Positions 1 through 8,553 of a stretch of 64,000 bases of DNA are shown here, one piece after another. Made by a program: the position numbers and the translations under genes. Positions within the stretch are counted from its first letter, which is position 1. Each line of letters starts with the position of its first letter. Location of the stretch: positions 10,989 through 74,988 of the forward strand of contig JAYTVA010000067.1 in assembly GCA_043744255.1 (NCBI GenBank). Reading direction: 5' to 3'. Source of the stretch: UKL13-2 sp043744255. GTDB lineage: Bacteria; Pseudomonadota; Gammaproteobacteria; Burkholderiales; Usitatibacteraceae. The notes beneath the pieces were generated by a model. That model did no database searches, was not told the DNA's origin, and saw only the letters and a list, made by a program, of their open reading frames with translations.

Positions 1-1
1 T

Positions 2-718
2 GTGATTCAATCGGGTGATGATGAGGACGGCTATTTGAGCTCGCACCGCATCGTTTCCACCATGACGCACTCGCGCGAAGGCAATTTCGGCCACGCGACT
101 GGTCGCAAAATTCATGTGCGCACCATTGCCGATTGTGTGTGCAAAAACAATCGGATTATCCATGAGTGGTTGGTGCGCGATCAAGCCGCCATCGCGCTGC
201 AAATTGGCACCACCCCAAAAGCCATTGCACAGATGTGGCTCGACAAAAGCGGCGGTTGGAATAAGCCTGTAGCAGGCGCGGCACCATCTGGTTACGTCTC
301 GCACATGAGTGCGAATTCGTTAGCCGTTGCTTATGCCGCAGCGATTCAAGATTTTGCAAACCAGAGAGGCCACGCAGCTGCGGCCTACGACGATGCCGTA
401 CATCACATCGGCCCCGGCAACCAAACACGCTTTGGACAAGATGAAGTGGCTGCATTTTGGCGAGAGCTATTTTCAGCGTTGGAAGTGCGATCGTTTGAGG
501 TGGAGCATTTGGCGTTTCAGCACGGAAATGGTCGAGCCGACCGTGTCGCGTTTCGCTGGCGCGCGAGGGCAAAGCATCATGGTGTAGGCCGTTATGGTGA
601 CCCCACCGGCAAATTGATCGAAATCATGGGGATCAACCATGCCGAGTTTTACAACGGTCGTGCATTGCGCGAGTGGGTGCTGATTGACGATGTGGCGATT
701 TGGATGCAGGTGCTTTGA
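2..718 (+). CDS. Double-domain SnoaL/NTF2-like protein, 5' end probably cut by the window edge
   Basis: The open frame runs in from the window edge. The GTG at position 2 is not a convincing start, so the N-terminus is probably missing. Two copies of one motif are visible, each TG(K/R)xI followed by an acidic/aromatic stretch and (H/R)EW-L-(R/I)D: one near residues 33-65, the other near 200-236. This is the tail of a SnoaL-like (NTF2 alpha+beta cone) domain, so the protein is a tandem two-domain member. It resembles the 333-residue protein at 8554-9555 in arrangement. SnoaL-like folds serve as cyclases, hydrolases, isomerases or binding proteins, so no reaction is assigned. It converges on the GH1 gene. 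Family call moderately sure; function unknown. Confidence 0.6.
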   Translation: MIQSGDDEDGYLSSHRIVSTMTHSREGNFGHATGRKIHVRTIADCVCKNNRIIHEWLVRDQAAIALQIGTTPKAIAQMWLDKSGGWNKPVAGAAPSGYVSHMSANSLAVAYAAAIQDFANQRGHAAAAYDDAVHHIGPGNQTRFGQDEVAAFWRELFSALEVRSFEVEHLAFQHGNGRADRVAFRWRARAKHHGVGRYGDPTGKLIEIMGINHAEFYNGRALREWVLIDDVAIWMQVL

Positions 719-785
719 GACTAGGGCCGTGAGGCTGATCTATCAAAACACAAATCCGCTGTAAATTTGATTTTGTAAATCAACA

Positions 786-2135
786 TCAAAGTCGAGCAGG
801 TGCGGCTCGGTTTGCCCGCGCTTTCTCAATCAATTGCCGGTAAACCTCAGCACTCGGTTTTGGGGTGCGAGCGAATGTGGTTCGATCAACGCTGACTAGG
901 CCAAAACGCGGTTTGTAACCAGCGCGCCACTCGAAATTATCCAAGAGGCTCCAGTGAATGTATCCCAGCATGTTGATGCCCTCATCAACACATTGCCCTA
1001 ACGCTTCTACAGCAGCGGGTAAATGCTGGCATCGCAATGTATCGTCGGTGGTGTCGATTCCGTTTTCACTGACCAATATGGGAGCGCGGCAGTAGCGATG
1101 CACTTCCCTCACGACATCGGCAATCACGTTGGGCGACGCATCCTGTCCGTCTTGGTTTAACAATACGTTTTTCGAGGCGGGGAGGTAGCCATTAGCGCCT
1201 AATTGCAACCGCATATAGGGCTGTACACCAATCAAGCTGTCACCAGATGCCGCTTCATAAAATGGCAAACGCGCCTCGGTAAAAATACGGCGATATAGGG
1301 CTTCGCCACCGTCAGATTTATCCGAACGAATATCTTGCAGCGCGAGCGCTAATCCTGTTCGCAAATTAGGCACGACACCACCGATTGCCGCAACAGCTTT
1401 TGCATGTGCGGCAATGCAGTTATCGCGCACTTTAAAAGAATCGCCCATGAAGTAAGCGCCAAAACGCGTCGAACCAACTGCCGCTGATGCTGCTTTTACG
1501 ATATCGGCTTCACCCGGAAACGGTTTTGCACCGCGCATGATGTATGAAGTCACTTGTGCATTCGGCTCGTTCATCGTGATGGCGGCACCCATTAGTGGCC
1601 CCAACGTTTTGGCGGCTCGCTCACAATAGCGGACGAAGCGATCCACAATTTGCGGACTTTCCCAGCCGCCAGCGGTCGCTACCCAACGTGGCGAGACGAA
1701 ATGATGGAACGTGACTATCGGCATAATGTCTGCATCGCGTAACGCTCGACACATTGTTTTATAGTGCGCCAGCGCGGCATTGGAGAAAAATCCCTCTTCG
1801 GGCTCAATGCGCGACCATTCAATTGAAAACCGATATGCCGATAAGCCTAAGCTTTTTACCAAAGCCAAATCCTCACGCCATCTATTCCAGCTATCGCAGG
1901 CATCTCCAGAAGGCTCTTTAGAATTGGTGCCTGCCAGATGCTCTAACACCCAATAATCGCTGCTGAAGTTGTTGCCGTCTATTTGATGCCCGGCAGTCGC
2001 AACACCCCAGATAAAGTTATCGGACCAGCGATTTTTTAATGGCGCTTTAGCTGTAGCACCTAACTCGGTAAGGGTTGTTGCGGATGCCAACGTCGCAGCG
2101 GTAGTGGCTAAAAAAGAACGTCGCGTCATATCCAT
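786..2135 (-). CDS. GH1 family beta-glycosidase with Tat signal
   Basis: Glycoside hydrolase family 1 retaining enzyme, about 449 residues, usual family length. From the start used here, TMNEP places the acid/base Glu near residue 190 and SENG the nucleophile Glu near residue 357. The family N-terminal pattern FIWGVATAGHQIDG is present. The N-terminus MDMTRRSFLATTAA is a twin-arginine signal followed by an Ala/Thr-rich stretch, so export to the periplasm is inferred. This is unusual, since most bacterial GH1 enzymes are cytosolic. Start: ATG at 2135 (or 2129), just ahead of the RR motif; an open frame continues upstream to 2210 but would bury the signal. It lies on the same strand as the aldolase and MetE-like genes under the LacI regulator. 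Substrate (beta-glucoside or similar) is inferred from family only. Confidence 0.88.
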   Translation of the reverse strand: MDMTRRSFLATTAATLASATTLTELGATAKAPLKNRWSDNFIWGVATAGHQIDGNNFSSDYWVLEHLAGTNSKEPSGDACDSWNRWREDLALVKSLGLSAYRFSIEWSRIEPEEGFFSNAALAHYKTMCRALRDADIMPIVTFHHFVSPRWVATAGGWESPQIVDRFVRYCERAAKTLGPLMGAAITMNEPNAQVTSYIMRGAKPFPGEADIVKAASAAVGSTRFGAYFMGDSFKVRDNCIAAHAKAVAAIGGVVPNLRTGLALALQDIRSDKSDGGEALYRRIFTEARLPFYEAASGDSLIGVQPYMRLQLGANGYLPASKNVLLNQDGQDASPNVIADVVREVHRYCRAPILVSENGIDTTDDTLRCQHLPAAVEALGQCVDEGINMLGYIHWSLLDNFEWRAGYKPRFGLVSVDRTTFARTPKPSAEVYRQLIEKARANRAAPARL

Positions 2136-2229
2136 AATGGCTACCCAATTTTTTAAAACACTAGCATTGGCAGGCATTTCAGGGAAAAAAGTCCATGAAC
2201 GGCACGCCAAATCTAGGGGTTCACCTTTT

Positions 2230-3003
2230 TTACTTGGCTGGCATTTTTTCTAGCTTGCCCGCAAGTGCCCGTGCTCCATCCAACAAAAATCCATGGTCGG
2301 ATGCGAGCATAAAAAAACTCGCGCCCGCGGCCTGCCACATAGCGCAATCTTCCGACGGTGGGATGAACATGCCGATGGTTTTTCCGTGCTTCACACCAGC
2401 CGCGCAGATGTTTTTGACGGCATCAATAACCACCGCGTCGAGTGGGCTCGTCGCACCGAGCGAGATCGTTAAATCAATGCGTCCAACGAACAAACAATCA
2501 ATGCCTTCAGCCGCCGCAATCTCATCTAAATGTTGCAACGCGTCGGCATCTTCAATCTGCGCGATCACTGTGGTGGTGGCAGCGCTATCGCGCAGGTGCT
2601 CGGCCATGGGCTTGGTGGTGTAGCGGGCAGCGCGACTCGAACCCGCGTAGCCCCGGCCACCCGCGCCGTAGTGCGCGTGACACACCGCCTCGGCGGCTTG
2701 GGCACCGGAGGTGATATGGGGCAACACGACGCCGGTAGCACCCGCGTCTAGCGCCGTTAAAATTTCGCCTGCCGTGCCTGTTTGTACACGCACTAGTGAT
2801 GGCATGTCGGCGGCGCGAAGTGCCGCGATGCAGCCATCAATTTCCATGCGGCCAAACGGCGCATGTTCAGCATCGATACAAATGCACGCGAGCGGCGACA
2901 AGCCCAACACTTCACAAATGATCGGCGACGGCGTCTTGAGAAACGTGCCCATCATTGGTTCGCGTGCCCGCAAACGCGAACGAAAATTCTCCACGCTACC
3001 CAT
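2230..3003 (-). CDS. HpcH/HpaI family aldolase
   Basis: Class II pyruvate aldolase of the HpcH/HpaI family, about 257 residues. Family hallmarks are GTFLKTPSP near the N-terminus, CIDAEHAPF (metal/substrate region), an Arg-containing VRVQTG, GATGVVLPHI and IAQIEDADAL. Members cleave 2-keto-3-deoxy or 4-hydroxy-2-oxo acids to pyruvate plus an aldehyde; which acid is used here cannot be told. Start: ATG at 3003, two bases after the stop of the upstream MetE-like gene, with a G-rich Shine-Dalgarno just inside that gene; a TTG six codons earlier is possible. The tight spacing implies co-transcription and translational coupling. It probably handles a sugar-acid or aromatic-ring fragment from the locus substrate. 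Confidence 0.87.
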   Translation of the reverse strand: MGSVENFRSRLRAREPMMGTFLKTPSPIICEVLGLSPLACICIDAEHAPFGRMEIDGCIAALRAADMPSLVRVQTGTAGEILTALDAGATGVVLPHITSGAQAAEAVCHAHYGAGGRGYAGSSRAARYTTKPMAEHLRDSAATTTVIAQIEDADALQHLDEIAAAEGIDCLFVGRIDLTISLGATSPLDAVVIDAVKNICAAGVKHGKTIGMFIPPSEDCAMWQAAGASFFMLASDHGFLLDGARALAGKLEKMPAK

Positions 3004-3005
3004 GA

Positions 3006-4157
3006 TTACTTTTTCCCCCAAAGGCGTTCGGTCGCAATCGCCGCACCCTCGGCCAATGCGCCTAACTTTGCGTACACAATTTCAGGATCCACATTGCCAA
3101 AACCGGCAAATGTCGAGAAGCCGCAATCGGTGCCTGCGATCACCCTATCGCGCCCGACAATGTTGGCAAAGCGTTCGATCCGCTCGGCAATCAATAGCGG
3201 ATGCTCAATAAAATTAGAAACGGAATCCAACATGCCTGGCACTAAAATTTTCTCGCTGGGAATTTTTGCGTCGCGAAATACGGTCCACTCATGCTGATGG
3301 CGCGGGTTGCAGGATTCAAACAGCAGCGCTTGCGGCTTCGCTCTGAGCGCGATGGGCAGCACCGTTTTCATCGGCACGTCGCAATGGTGTGGGCCTTCGT
3401 AATTACCCCAGCACACATGCATGCGTACGCTCTCAGCAGGCACATTCCTGAGCGCGTGATTCATAATTTCCACATGCTGAATCGCCACCGCGATGTACTC
3501 GGCCTCGGTCTTGTCTTTAAACATCATGTGGCGACCCAAACCCAAGTCCGGCGAATCCAGTTGCAGCGTAAAGCCAGCCGCCACAATCGCTTCGTACTCG
3601 GGGCGCATCGCTTCGGCCAGCGCTTCCAAATACGCGGTTTGTGTGGGGTAGAAATCATTCGGTTGAAACAATGCAATCACGCCGGGGGATGCTGCGTTCA
3701 TGAACGCGCCGACGGGCGGTGTCGCCTGCATTGCCGCGTGCAGATTCGCAATATCAACTTTCAACGGTTCCAGTGTTTTGGGGGTGATCTCGCTTGTGCA
3801 GCGCGGACGACGGTAGGTGGGCGTGCCACCGGCGGCGGCTAATCGCTTCATGAACGAGGGAAACGCTTCAAGGTCTTGCGGCGTACGGCGCGGGCTATCG
3901 CCCTCAAAGCCGGTGATGCGATCTTTGATATAAGTGGCGTAACTAATTTTGGATTGCTCGCCATCGCTCACCAAATCCACCCCCATTTTCACTTGCCGCG
4001 CGACGACGGCTAACACTGCGTTGGCGATGGTGGTTTGGTAATCTTTTTGGTCGTATTGCGTGCCATTTTCTTGCGCAAAAATTAGATCCGTTACGTGTTG
4101 CGTGCGCGGCAAACTGCCGACGTGACTAGTAAGAATCCGGTCTGTTGATGTCGTCAT
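3006..4157 (-). CDS. Cobalamin-independent methionine synthase (MetE C-terminal) family protein
   Basis: This 383-residue protein has only the C-terminal catalytic barrel of the MetE/UROD superfamily. It starts LTSHVGSLPRT, typical of this short group. Putative zinc ligands are the His and Cys of MHVCWGNYEGPHH and the Cys of GTDCGFSTF near the C-terminus. Short MetE-like proteins include methyltransferases and the epoxyalkane:coenzyme M transferase branch, so thiol alkyl transfer is the likely chemistry but the physiological substrate is open. It is the first gene of the minus-strand run (MetE-like, aldolase, GH1) directly behind the LacI regulator. That argues for a catabolic or demethylating role rather than housekeeping methionine synthesis. 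Confidence 0.8.
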   Translation of the reverse strand: MTTSTDRILTSHVGSLPRTQHVTDLIFAQENGTQYDQKDYQTTIANAVLAVVARQVKMGVDLVSDGEQSKISYATYIKDRITGFEGDSPRRTPQDLEAFPSFMKRLAAAGGTPTYRRPRCTSEITPKTLEPLKVDIANLHAAMQATPPVGAFMNAASPGVIALFQPNDFYPTQTAYLEALAEAMRPEYEAIVAAGFTLQLDSPDLGLGRHMMFKDKTEAEYIAVAIQHVEIMNHALRNVPAESVRMHVCWGNYEGPHHCDVPMKTVLPIALRAKPQALLFESCNPRHQHEWTVFRDAKIPSEKILVPGMLDSVSNFIEHPLLIAERIERFANIVGRDRVIAGTDCGFSTFAGFGNVDPEIVYAKLGALAEGAAIATERLWGKK

Positions 4158-4194
4158 ATTATTCTCCGTGAGTTATTTCGATTGCGCGTAGGTT

Positions 4195-5283
4195 TTAGCC
4201 CAATGTGGACGTGCCGCCCTCAACAAATTGAGCGGAAAACACGCGTTTCTCCGGCGCCTGATTGGGTGACGCGATTGAGGCGGTAAGCATATCGGCCGCC
4301 GCTTGTGCCATGTTTTGTACGGGCTGGCGCAGGGTGGTTAAGTTGTAGCTGAGCCAGGTGGCAGGTTCCACGCCGTCAAATCCTACGACCGATAATGTGC
4401 CCGGCACATCTAGCTTGAATTCATGCCGCGCAGTATCCACACAGCCAATGGCCATCACATCGTTACCGCAAATAATGGCATCCGGCGCACGACCGAGTCG
4501 GCGAATAATCTCTCGTAGCCCATACGCGCCGCTGTCGTAATCGTAGTTGCCCTCTATGACTAGCGGGGCTTTCAGCCCCAACTCGGCAATGCGCTCCAAA
4601 GCGCCGCGCGTGCGCTCTTGACCGACGACCGAATCCGGCGGCCCGCCAATGACCGCAAATCGCTTGTGGCCTGCGGCAGCGAGGCGCGTCACCAAGATGC
4701 GCGCACCTTCCAGTTGATCGCACACCACCGCATTGACTGGCTTATCCAAAACCGTACGGTTATAGAGCACCAGCGGAATGCGCCGCCGCTCAAATTCCGC
4801 CACTTGCTGCGCGTTGAGTCGGGCGGCCGCGATCACGCCATCAACCTGATATTCCCAAATTTGCGAAATCATTTTGTCGACATCGGCCTCATGGGGCAGC
4901 GTAAACAGCAGCACGCGCATACCGCGTTTTTCAAACTGCTGGCAAAGCTCGGACAACACTTCCGGGTAGTACAAGTTGGTCAAGTTTGAAATCAACACTG
5001 CGACCAAGTTGGAGCGTCTCGTAATTAGGCTGCGTGCCATCGCGTTAGGTGTGTAGTCCAGCTCGCGCGCCGCCTTCATCACACGGCTACGCATCGCTTC
5101 GGAAACGGAAGCGCCCGGCTTAAAACAGCGCGATACCGCTGATTGTGAAATGCCCGCGCGCAACGCGACATCGTATGACGTGACGCGACCGTCGTTGGCC
5201 AAAAGTTGGTTACTGGCGGTGGTTGCTTTGCTCGCTGTCGCGGCGCGTTGATGCGCAGATTTTTTTGCGGTGTTCGTCGCCAT
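4195..5283 (-). CDS. LacI family transcriptional regulator
   Basis: LacI/GalR-type repressor. The helix-turn-helix lies at about residues 34-55 (VTSYDVALRAGISQSAVSRC), followed by the hinge helix LDYTPNAMARSL and a periplasmic-binding-protein-like effector domain (NLVAVLISN through GVEPATWLSYNLTTLRQP). Start: ATG at 5283 gives a Lys/Thr/Ala-rich N-terminal tail of about 30 residues before the DNA-binding domain. The frame stays open upstream to 5358, so a longer product is possible. It is divergent from the TonB receptor gene across an intergenic region that carries inverted and direct repeats. It is the obvious local regulator of both the receptor/SnoaL/MFS arm and the GH1/aldolase/MetE-like arm, presumably responding to a sugar or sugar-derived effector. 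Confidence 0.92.
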   Translation of the reverse strand: MATNTAKKSAHQRAATASKATTASNQLLANDGRVTSYDVALRAGISQSAVSRCFKPGASVSEAMRSRVMKAARELDYTPNAMARSLITRRSNLVAVLISNLTNLYYPEVLSELCQQFEKRGMRVLLFTLPHEADVDKMISQIWEYQVDGVIAAARLNAQQVAEFERRRIPLVLYNRTVLDKPVNAVVCDQLEGARILVTRLAAAGHKRFAVIGGPPDSVVGQERTRGALERIAELGLKAPLVIEGNYDYDSGAYGLREIIRRLGRAPDAIICGNDVMAIGCVDTARHEFKLDVPGTLSVVGFDGVEPATWLSYNLTTLRQPVQNMAQAAADMLTASIASPNQAPEKRVFSAQFVEGGTSTLG

Positions 5284-5724
5284 CGCTAGATACTTTCGCT
5301 TGGGTGGATCAAGTTTGCTTGGTCGTGTTTGCATGAACTCAGCCACCAACCTTGGCAAAAGTATATCTAAAATGCCGTGCGCAATTGCTAATTACTGCAT
5401 GCGACTGCATGGTCAATTTACTTGGAACGGCCGCCACCTCTCCTCTAATGCTCGTACTTGTGTTGCAAAATTGATCGTCGGTGTGAATTCATGACGGGGC
5501 GACAATTGACTTCGCATGCAAACAGTTACAAACTGTGCAATAGTGGTGAGGTTAATTTGAGCAGTTGAATCGCTGTCGGCTCGTCATGTGGCTTAGATCG
5601 AGCCCCCATGCGGTTGCAAAAATTTGGCCACGAAGTGTTTCGCAACAAAAATTTAGTGCGCGGGTGCTTATCTTGTTGCACATAAACCAGCGTCCCTCAG
5701 TAACCAGACCGGGAGTAGTCAGCA
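5284..5724. promoter_or_regulatory. Divergent intergenic region, lacI-type regulator / TonB receptor, with candidate operators
   Basis: About 440 bases without a supported gene. Seen directly: a perfect inverted repeat ACAGTT-ACA-AACTGT at 5522-5536; a self-complementary GCAATTGC at 5381-5388; and an 8-bp direct repeat ACTGCATG at 5394-5401 and 5404-5411, spaced exactly 10 bp (one helical turn). Any of these could be operator sites for the neighbouring LacI-type repressor. LacI operators usually have an even symmetry centre, which only GCAATTGC shows. No promoter with both good boxes could be picked by eye. The GGGAG just ahead of the receptor ATG fits a ribosome-binding site. Confidence 0.4.
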
Positions 5725-8424
5725 ATGAAGACGATAAAAACTTGGAAGCGCAAACAACTGGTACTACACATCGCCGTCGCGCTGGGCGCAGTAGCCAACG
5801 TTGGCGTGGGTCACGCGCAGACGCCACCGGCTTCGGCCACAGAGCCTGCCGCAGACGCCGCAAAAAAAGTAGCCGACGGGCCGCGTGTGATTGAGCAAAT
5901 CGTCGTCACCACTCAGCGACGCCCGGAAGATAAGCAAGACGTTAGTATTTCAGTATCGGCGGTGACAGCAGAAACGTTGGCCATACGCAACATCACCAAT
6001 CTTTCGCAAATGGAAGGCTTGGCACCAGGTTTCACATTCGGCCGGTCTGGTACTGATGCGCGTCCCGCGATGCGCGGTGTGCGCACTGAAAACGTCGCGG
6101 TGAATGGTGACACCACGATCGGCTTTTTTGTGGATGGCATTTATAAATCACGCTCACAACAAGCGATGGCTGGTTTCGTTGACGTGGAACGGGTAGAAAT
6201 CCAGCGCGGCCCCCAAGGCACGTTATATGGACGCAATACCTTCGGCGGCAATATAGCAATATCCACTAATGCACCCACATTCAAAAATTTTGAATCTGCG
6301 GTCAGCGTAATCTATGGCAGCTATAACCGATCACGCGTTGAAGGCATGTTGAATCTACCGGTCAACGATACTTTTGCAATTCGCTTGGCGGGTGCTTATG
6401 AAGGCGCCGACGGCTATGTAAAAAATGATTTCAATCCGGCAGCAACCCTGTTCGATCAAGATTTACGCTACGGACGCGCATCGGCAAAATTCAAACCTAA
6501 TAGCCGTTTTGAAGCAACCTTGCGTGCCGACGTCACCGACCAAGGCGGTAACGGTGGCTCGGCATTTGGCTACAAGCAAGCTGGTACTTATTACGATACC
6601 GCGTCTTGCCAACAGCTGTTTAACTCAACACTCGTCGTTATCAATGGTCGCGGTGGCAATCGTGACGGTGTGAATGATTGCACCCGCACGGTCGGTGCAG
6701 GCGCGGGTACGGGCGCTAACGCAGCTGGAACTGGTGTTGATCTGGGCATCCCAATTTACCGGGCGGGCAATGCTTACCGAATCGATACCGATTACCAAAC
6801 TTATCAAAAGACGTCAGATAAAAGTGCTGCGCTGGATATGGCCTTAAGATTTGACGCATTTACGTTGAAATCGATTACCGGCTACGCTGATTTTGAAACC
6901 AAACGTACGGCCGATTCAGATATGTCCGCCTCAACGATTGCGGTTGACTATCAATTCACTTCAGCGAAAACGTTTTCGCAAGAATTTCAAATTTTGTCCG
7001 ATATCACGGGCCCGTTAAGCTATGTGGCTGGCTACTACTATTTCAAAGACAAATTGCGCGGCACACTTTATAGCATTCAGTTACCGCGCACGATTCGTTC
7101 AGGTGCATTGGCGGCTCCATTGACGCTGGCACAAAACGGCGGTGCGTTTTTTGATGATCCACTGGCCGAAACAGAGTCGAACGCGTTTTACGCGCAAGGC
7201 TCGTTCAAAGTGACCGACGCATTGTCCGTGACTTTGGGCGCGCGTCACACCGTCGACAAAAAGGATTTCAAGTTCGCTAACACCAATGCCATCGCACCCC
7301 GAAATGGCGCTGGTGTACTGGATGCGACGCTAGTTACATTGAATACCCCGTTGCCACCGGATTCGGCATACGGCACTGCCGGTACGTCCAACTGCGTGCC
7401 AGCGCGCGGCCCAGGTTTTTACTGCGACCCCACCAACCCAACGGTGCTGTTGGGCGGCACCTACGATCAAAAATCGTTCACCAAAACAACGGGCCGCGCT
7501 GCCGTTGATTACAAGCTGGCTAAAAATAATTTAGTCTACGCGGCGTACTCAACGGGTTTCCGTTCCGGTGGCTTTAATTCAGGCCAAGCTGTTGAAGCCG
7601 TTCGCACGTTCTTGCCGGAGGAAGTTAAAGCGTTTGAAATTGGTTCTAAAAATCGCTTCTTCAACGGCACTGTGCAAATCAATGCCGCCGCGTTCCGCAA
7701 CGATTACACCAATTTGCAAGAGCAACGCCAAATTCCAGTTGGCTTAGCAACGATCTCAACCGTTTTCAACGCAGCAAAAGCGAAGGCGAATGGTCTGGAA
7801 CTGGAAGGCGAATGGCTTGCCACCAATGAGCTTTCGCTCGGCGGCACGATGTCTTTCTTGGATGCGAAATACACCAGCTTTCCGGACGTCGCATTGCCGT
7901 TTGGCACATCGATTTTGGTCGCAGATGCCACTGCCACGACCGCGACGGTGGTCAATGGCGTCACCATCGCGCCCGCTGGCCAGCGCCGTGTGTTCGCACC
8001 CGGCTACAACTGTGGCGTGATACCGGGCACCGGGTTAACGGGACAGCCAGCGGCCGCGTACGGCTGCGACCTTTCGGGCAAGCAAGTGCCGTATGCCGCC
8101 AAGGTGGCGGGCTCGCTCTACGGTAGCTACGACATTCAATTGAGCAATGGCGGCAAAGTGGTACCGATGCTGGTGGCGACTTACTCAAGCGGTTTTTATG
8201 GCCAGCCCACGAATGCGCAGATTGAAAAACAAGGCGCGTATACGAAGGGCGATTTCCGCGTCAATTGGGATGTGAATAAGAACTTCACTGCACAATTTTT
8301 CGTCGATAACTTTACCGACAAGCAAACCATCAACCGCTTTGTGTGGGGCGGCGGCGGTGCGTTACAAGTCAGCGCGGCACCACCGCGGACTTGGGGTATT
8401 AAAGTGGCATACAAAAATTTCTAA
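5725..8424 (+). CDS. TonB-dependent outer-membrane receptor
   Basis: Outer-membrane active transporter of 899 residues. It has a basic N-terminus and hydrophobic stretch ending GVGHAQ (signal peptide, about 31 residues). An Ala/Pro linker follows, then IEQIVVTTQRR at the start of the plug domain. The plug carries the motif VERVEIQRGPQGTLYGRNTFGG near residues 153-175. The long beta-barrel ends in the aromatic terminus WGIKVAYKNF, typical for Bam recognition. The type resembles receptors for sugars, aromatics or oligosaccharides rather than classical siderophore receptors, judged by context only. It is followed by a clear terminator, so read-through to the SnoaL-like gene should be limited. 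Likely controlled by the divergent LacI-type protein. Confidence 0.93.
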   Translation: MKTIKTWKRKQLVLHIAVALGAVANVGVGHAQTPPASATEPAADAAKKVADGPRVIEQIVVTTQRRPEDKQDVSISVSAVTAETLAIRNITNLSQMEGLAPGFTFGRSGTDARPAMRGVRTENVAVNGDTTIGFFVDGIYKSRSQQAMAGFVDVERVEIQRGPQGTLYGRNTFGGNIAISTNAPTFKNFESAVSVIYGSYNRSRVEGMLNLPVNDTFAIRLAGAYEGADGYVKNDFNPAATLFDQDLRYGRASAKFKPNSRFEATLRADVTDQGGNGGSAFGYKQAGTYYDTASCQQLFNSTLVVINGRGGNRDGVNDCTRTVGAGAGTGANAAGTGVDLGIPIYRAGNAYRIDTDYQTYQKTSDKSAALDMALRFDAFTLKSITGYADFETKRTADSDMSASTIAVDYQFTSAKTFSQEFQILSDITGPLSYVAGYYYFKDKLRGTLYSIQLPRTIRSGALAAPLTLAQNGGAFFDDPLAETESNAFYAQGSFKVTDALSVTLGARHTVDKKDFKFANTNAIAPRNGAGVLDATLVTLNTPLPPDSAYGTAGTSNCVPARGPGFYCDPTNPTVLLGGTYDQKSFTKTTGRAAVDYKLAKNNLVYAAYSTGFRSGGFNSGQAVEAVRTFLPEEVKAFEIGSKNRFFNGTVQINAAAFRNDYTNLQEQRQIPVGLATISTVFNAAKAKANGLELEGEWLATNELSLGGTMSFLDAKYTSFPDVALPFGTSILVADATATTATVVNGVTIAPAGQRRVFAPGYNCGVIPGTGLTGQPAAAYGCDLSGKQVPYAAKVAGSLYGSYDIQLSNGGKVVPMLVATYSSGFYGQPTNAQIEKQGAYTKGDFRVNWDVNKNFTAQFFVDNFTDKQTINRFVWGGGGALQVSAAPPRTWGIKVAYKNF

Positions 8425-8473
8425 ATGATTTTCAAAAAAACTAAAGCAAAATAAGTTGAAGCAAAAAAGACGG

Positions 8474-8514
8474 CCCGACTTGCGCTGAATATTCGCAGTC
8501 GGGTTGTTTTTTTT
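8474..8514 (+). terminator. Rho-independent terminator after the TonB receptor gene
   Basis: Stem CCCGACTTGCG (8474-8484) pairs with CGCAGTCGGG (8494-8503) with one bulged base. A TTG and a run of eight T follow (8507-8514). It lies 50 bases after the receptor stop. Confidence 0.85.
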
Positions 8515-8553
8515 GTGCAGCTCTGATGTTTGATTTTTTAGGACGAAAATCCA

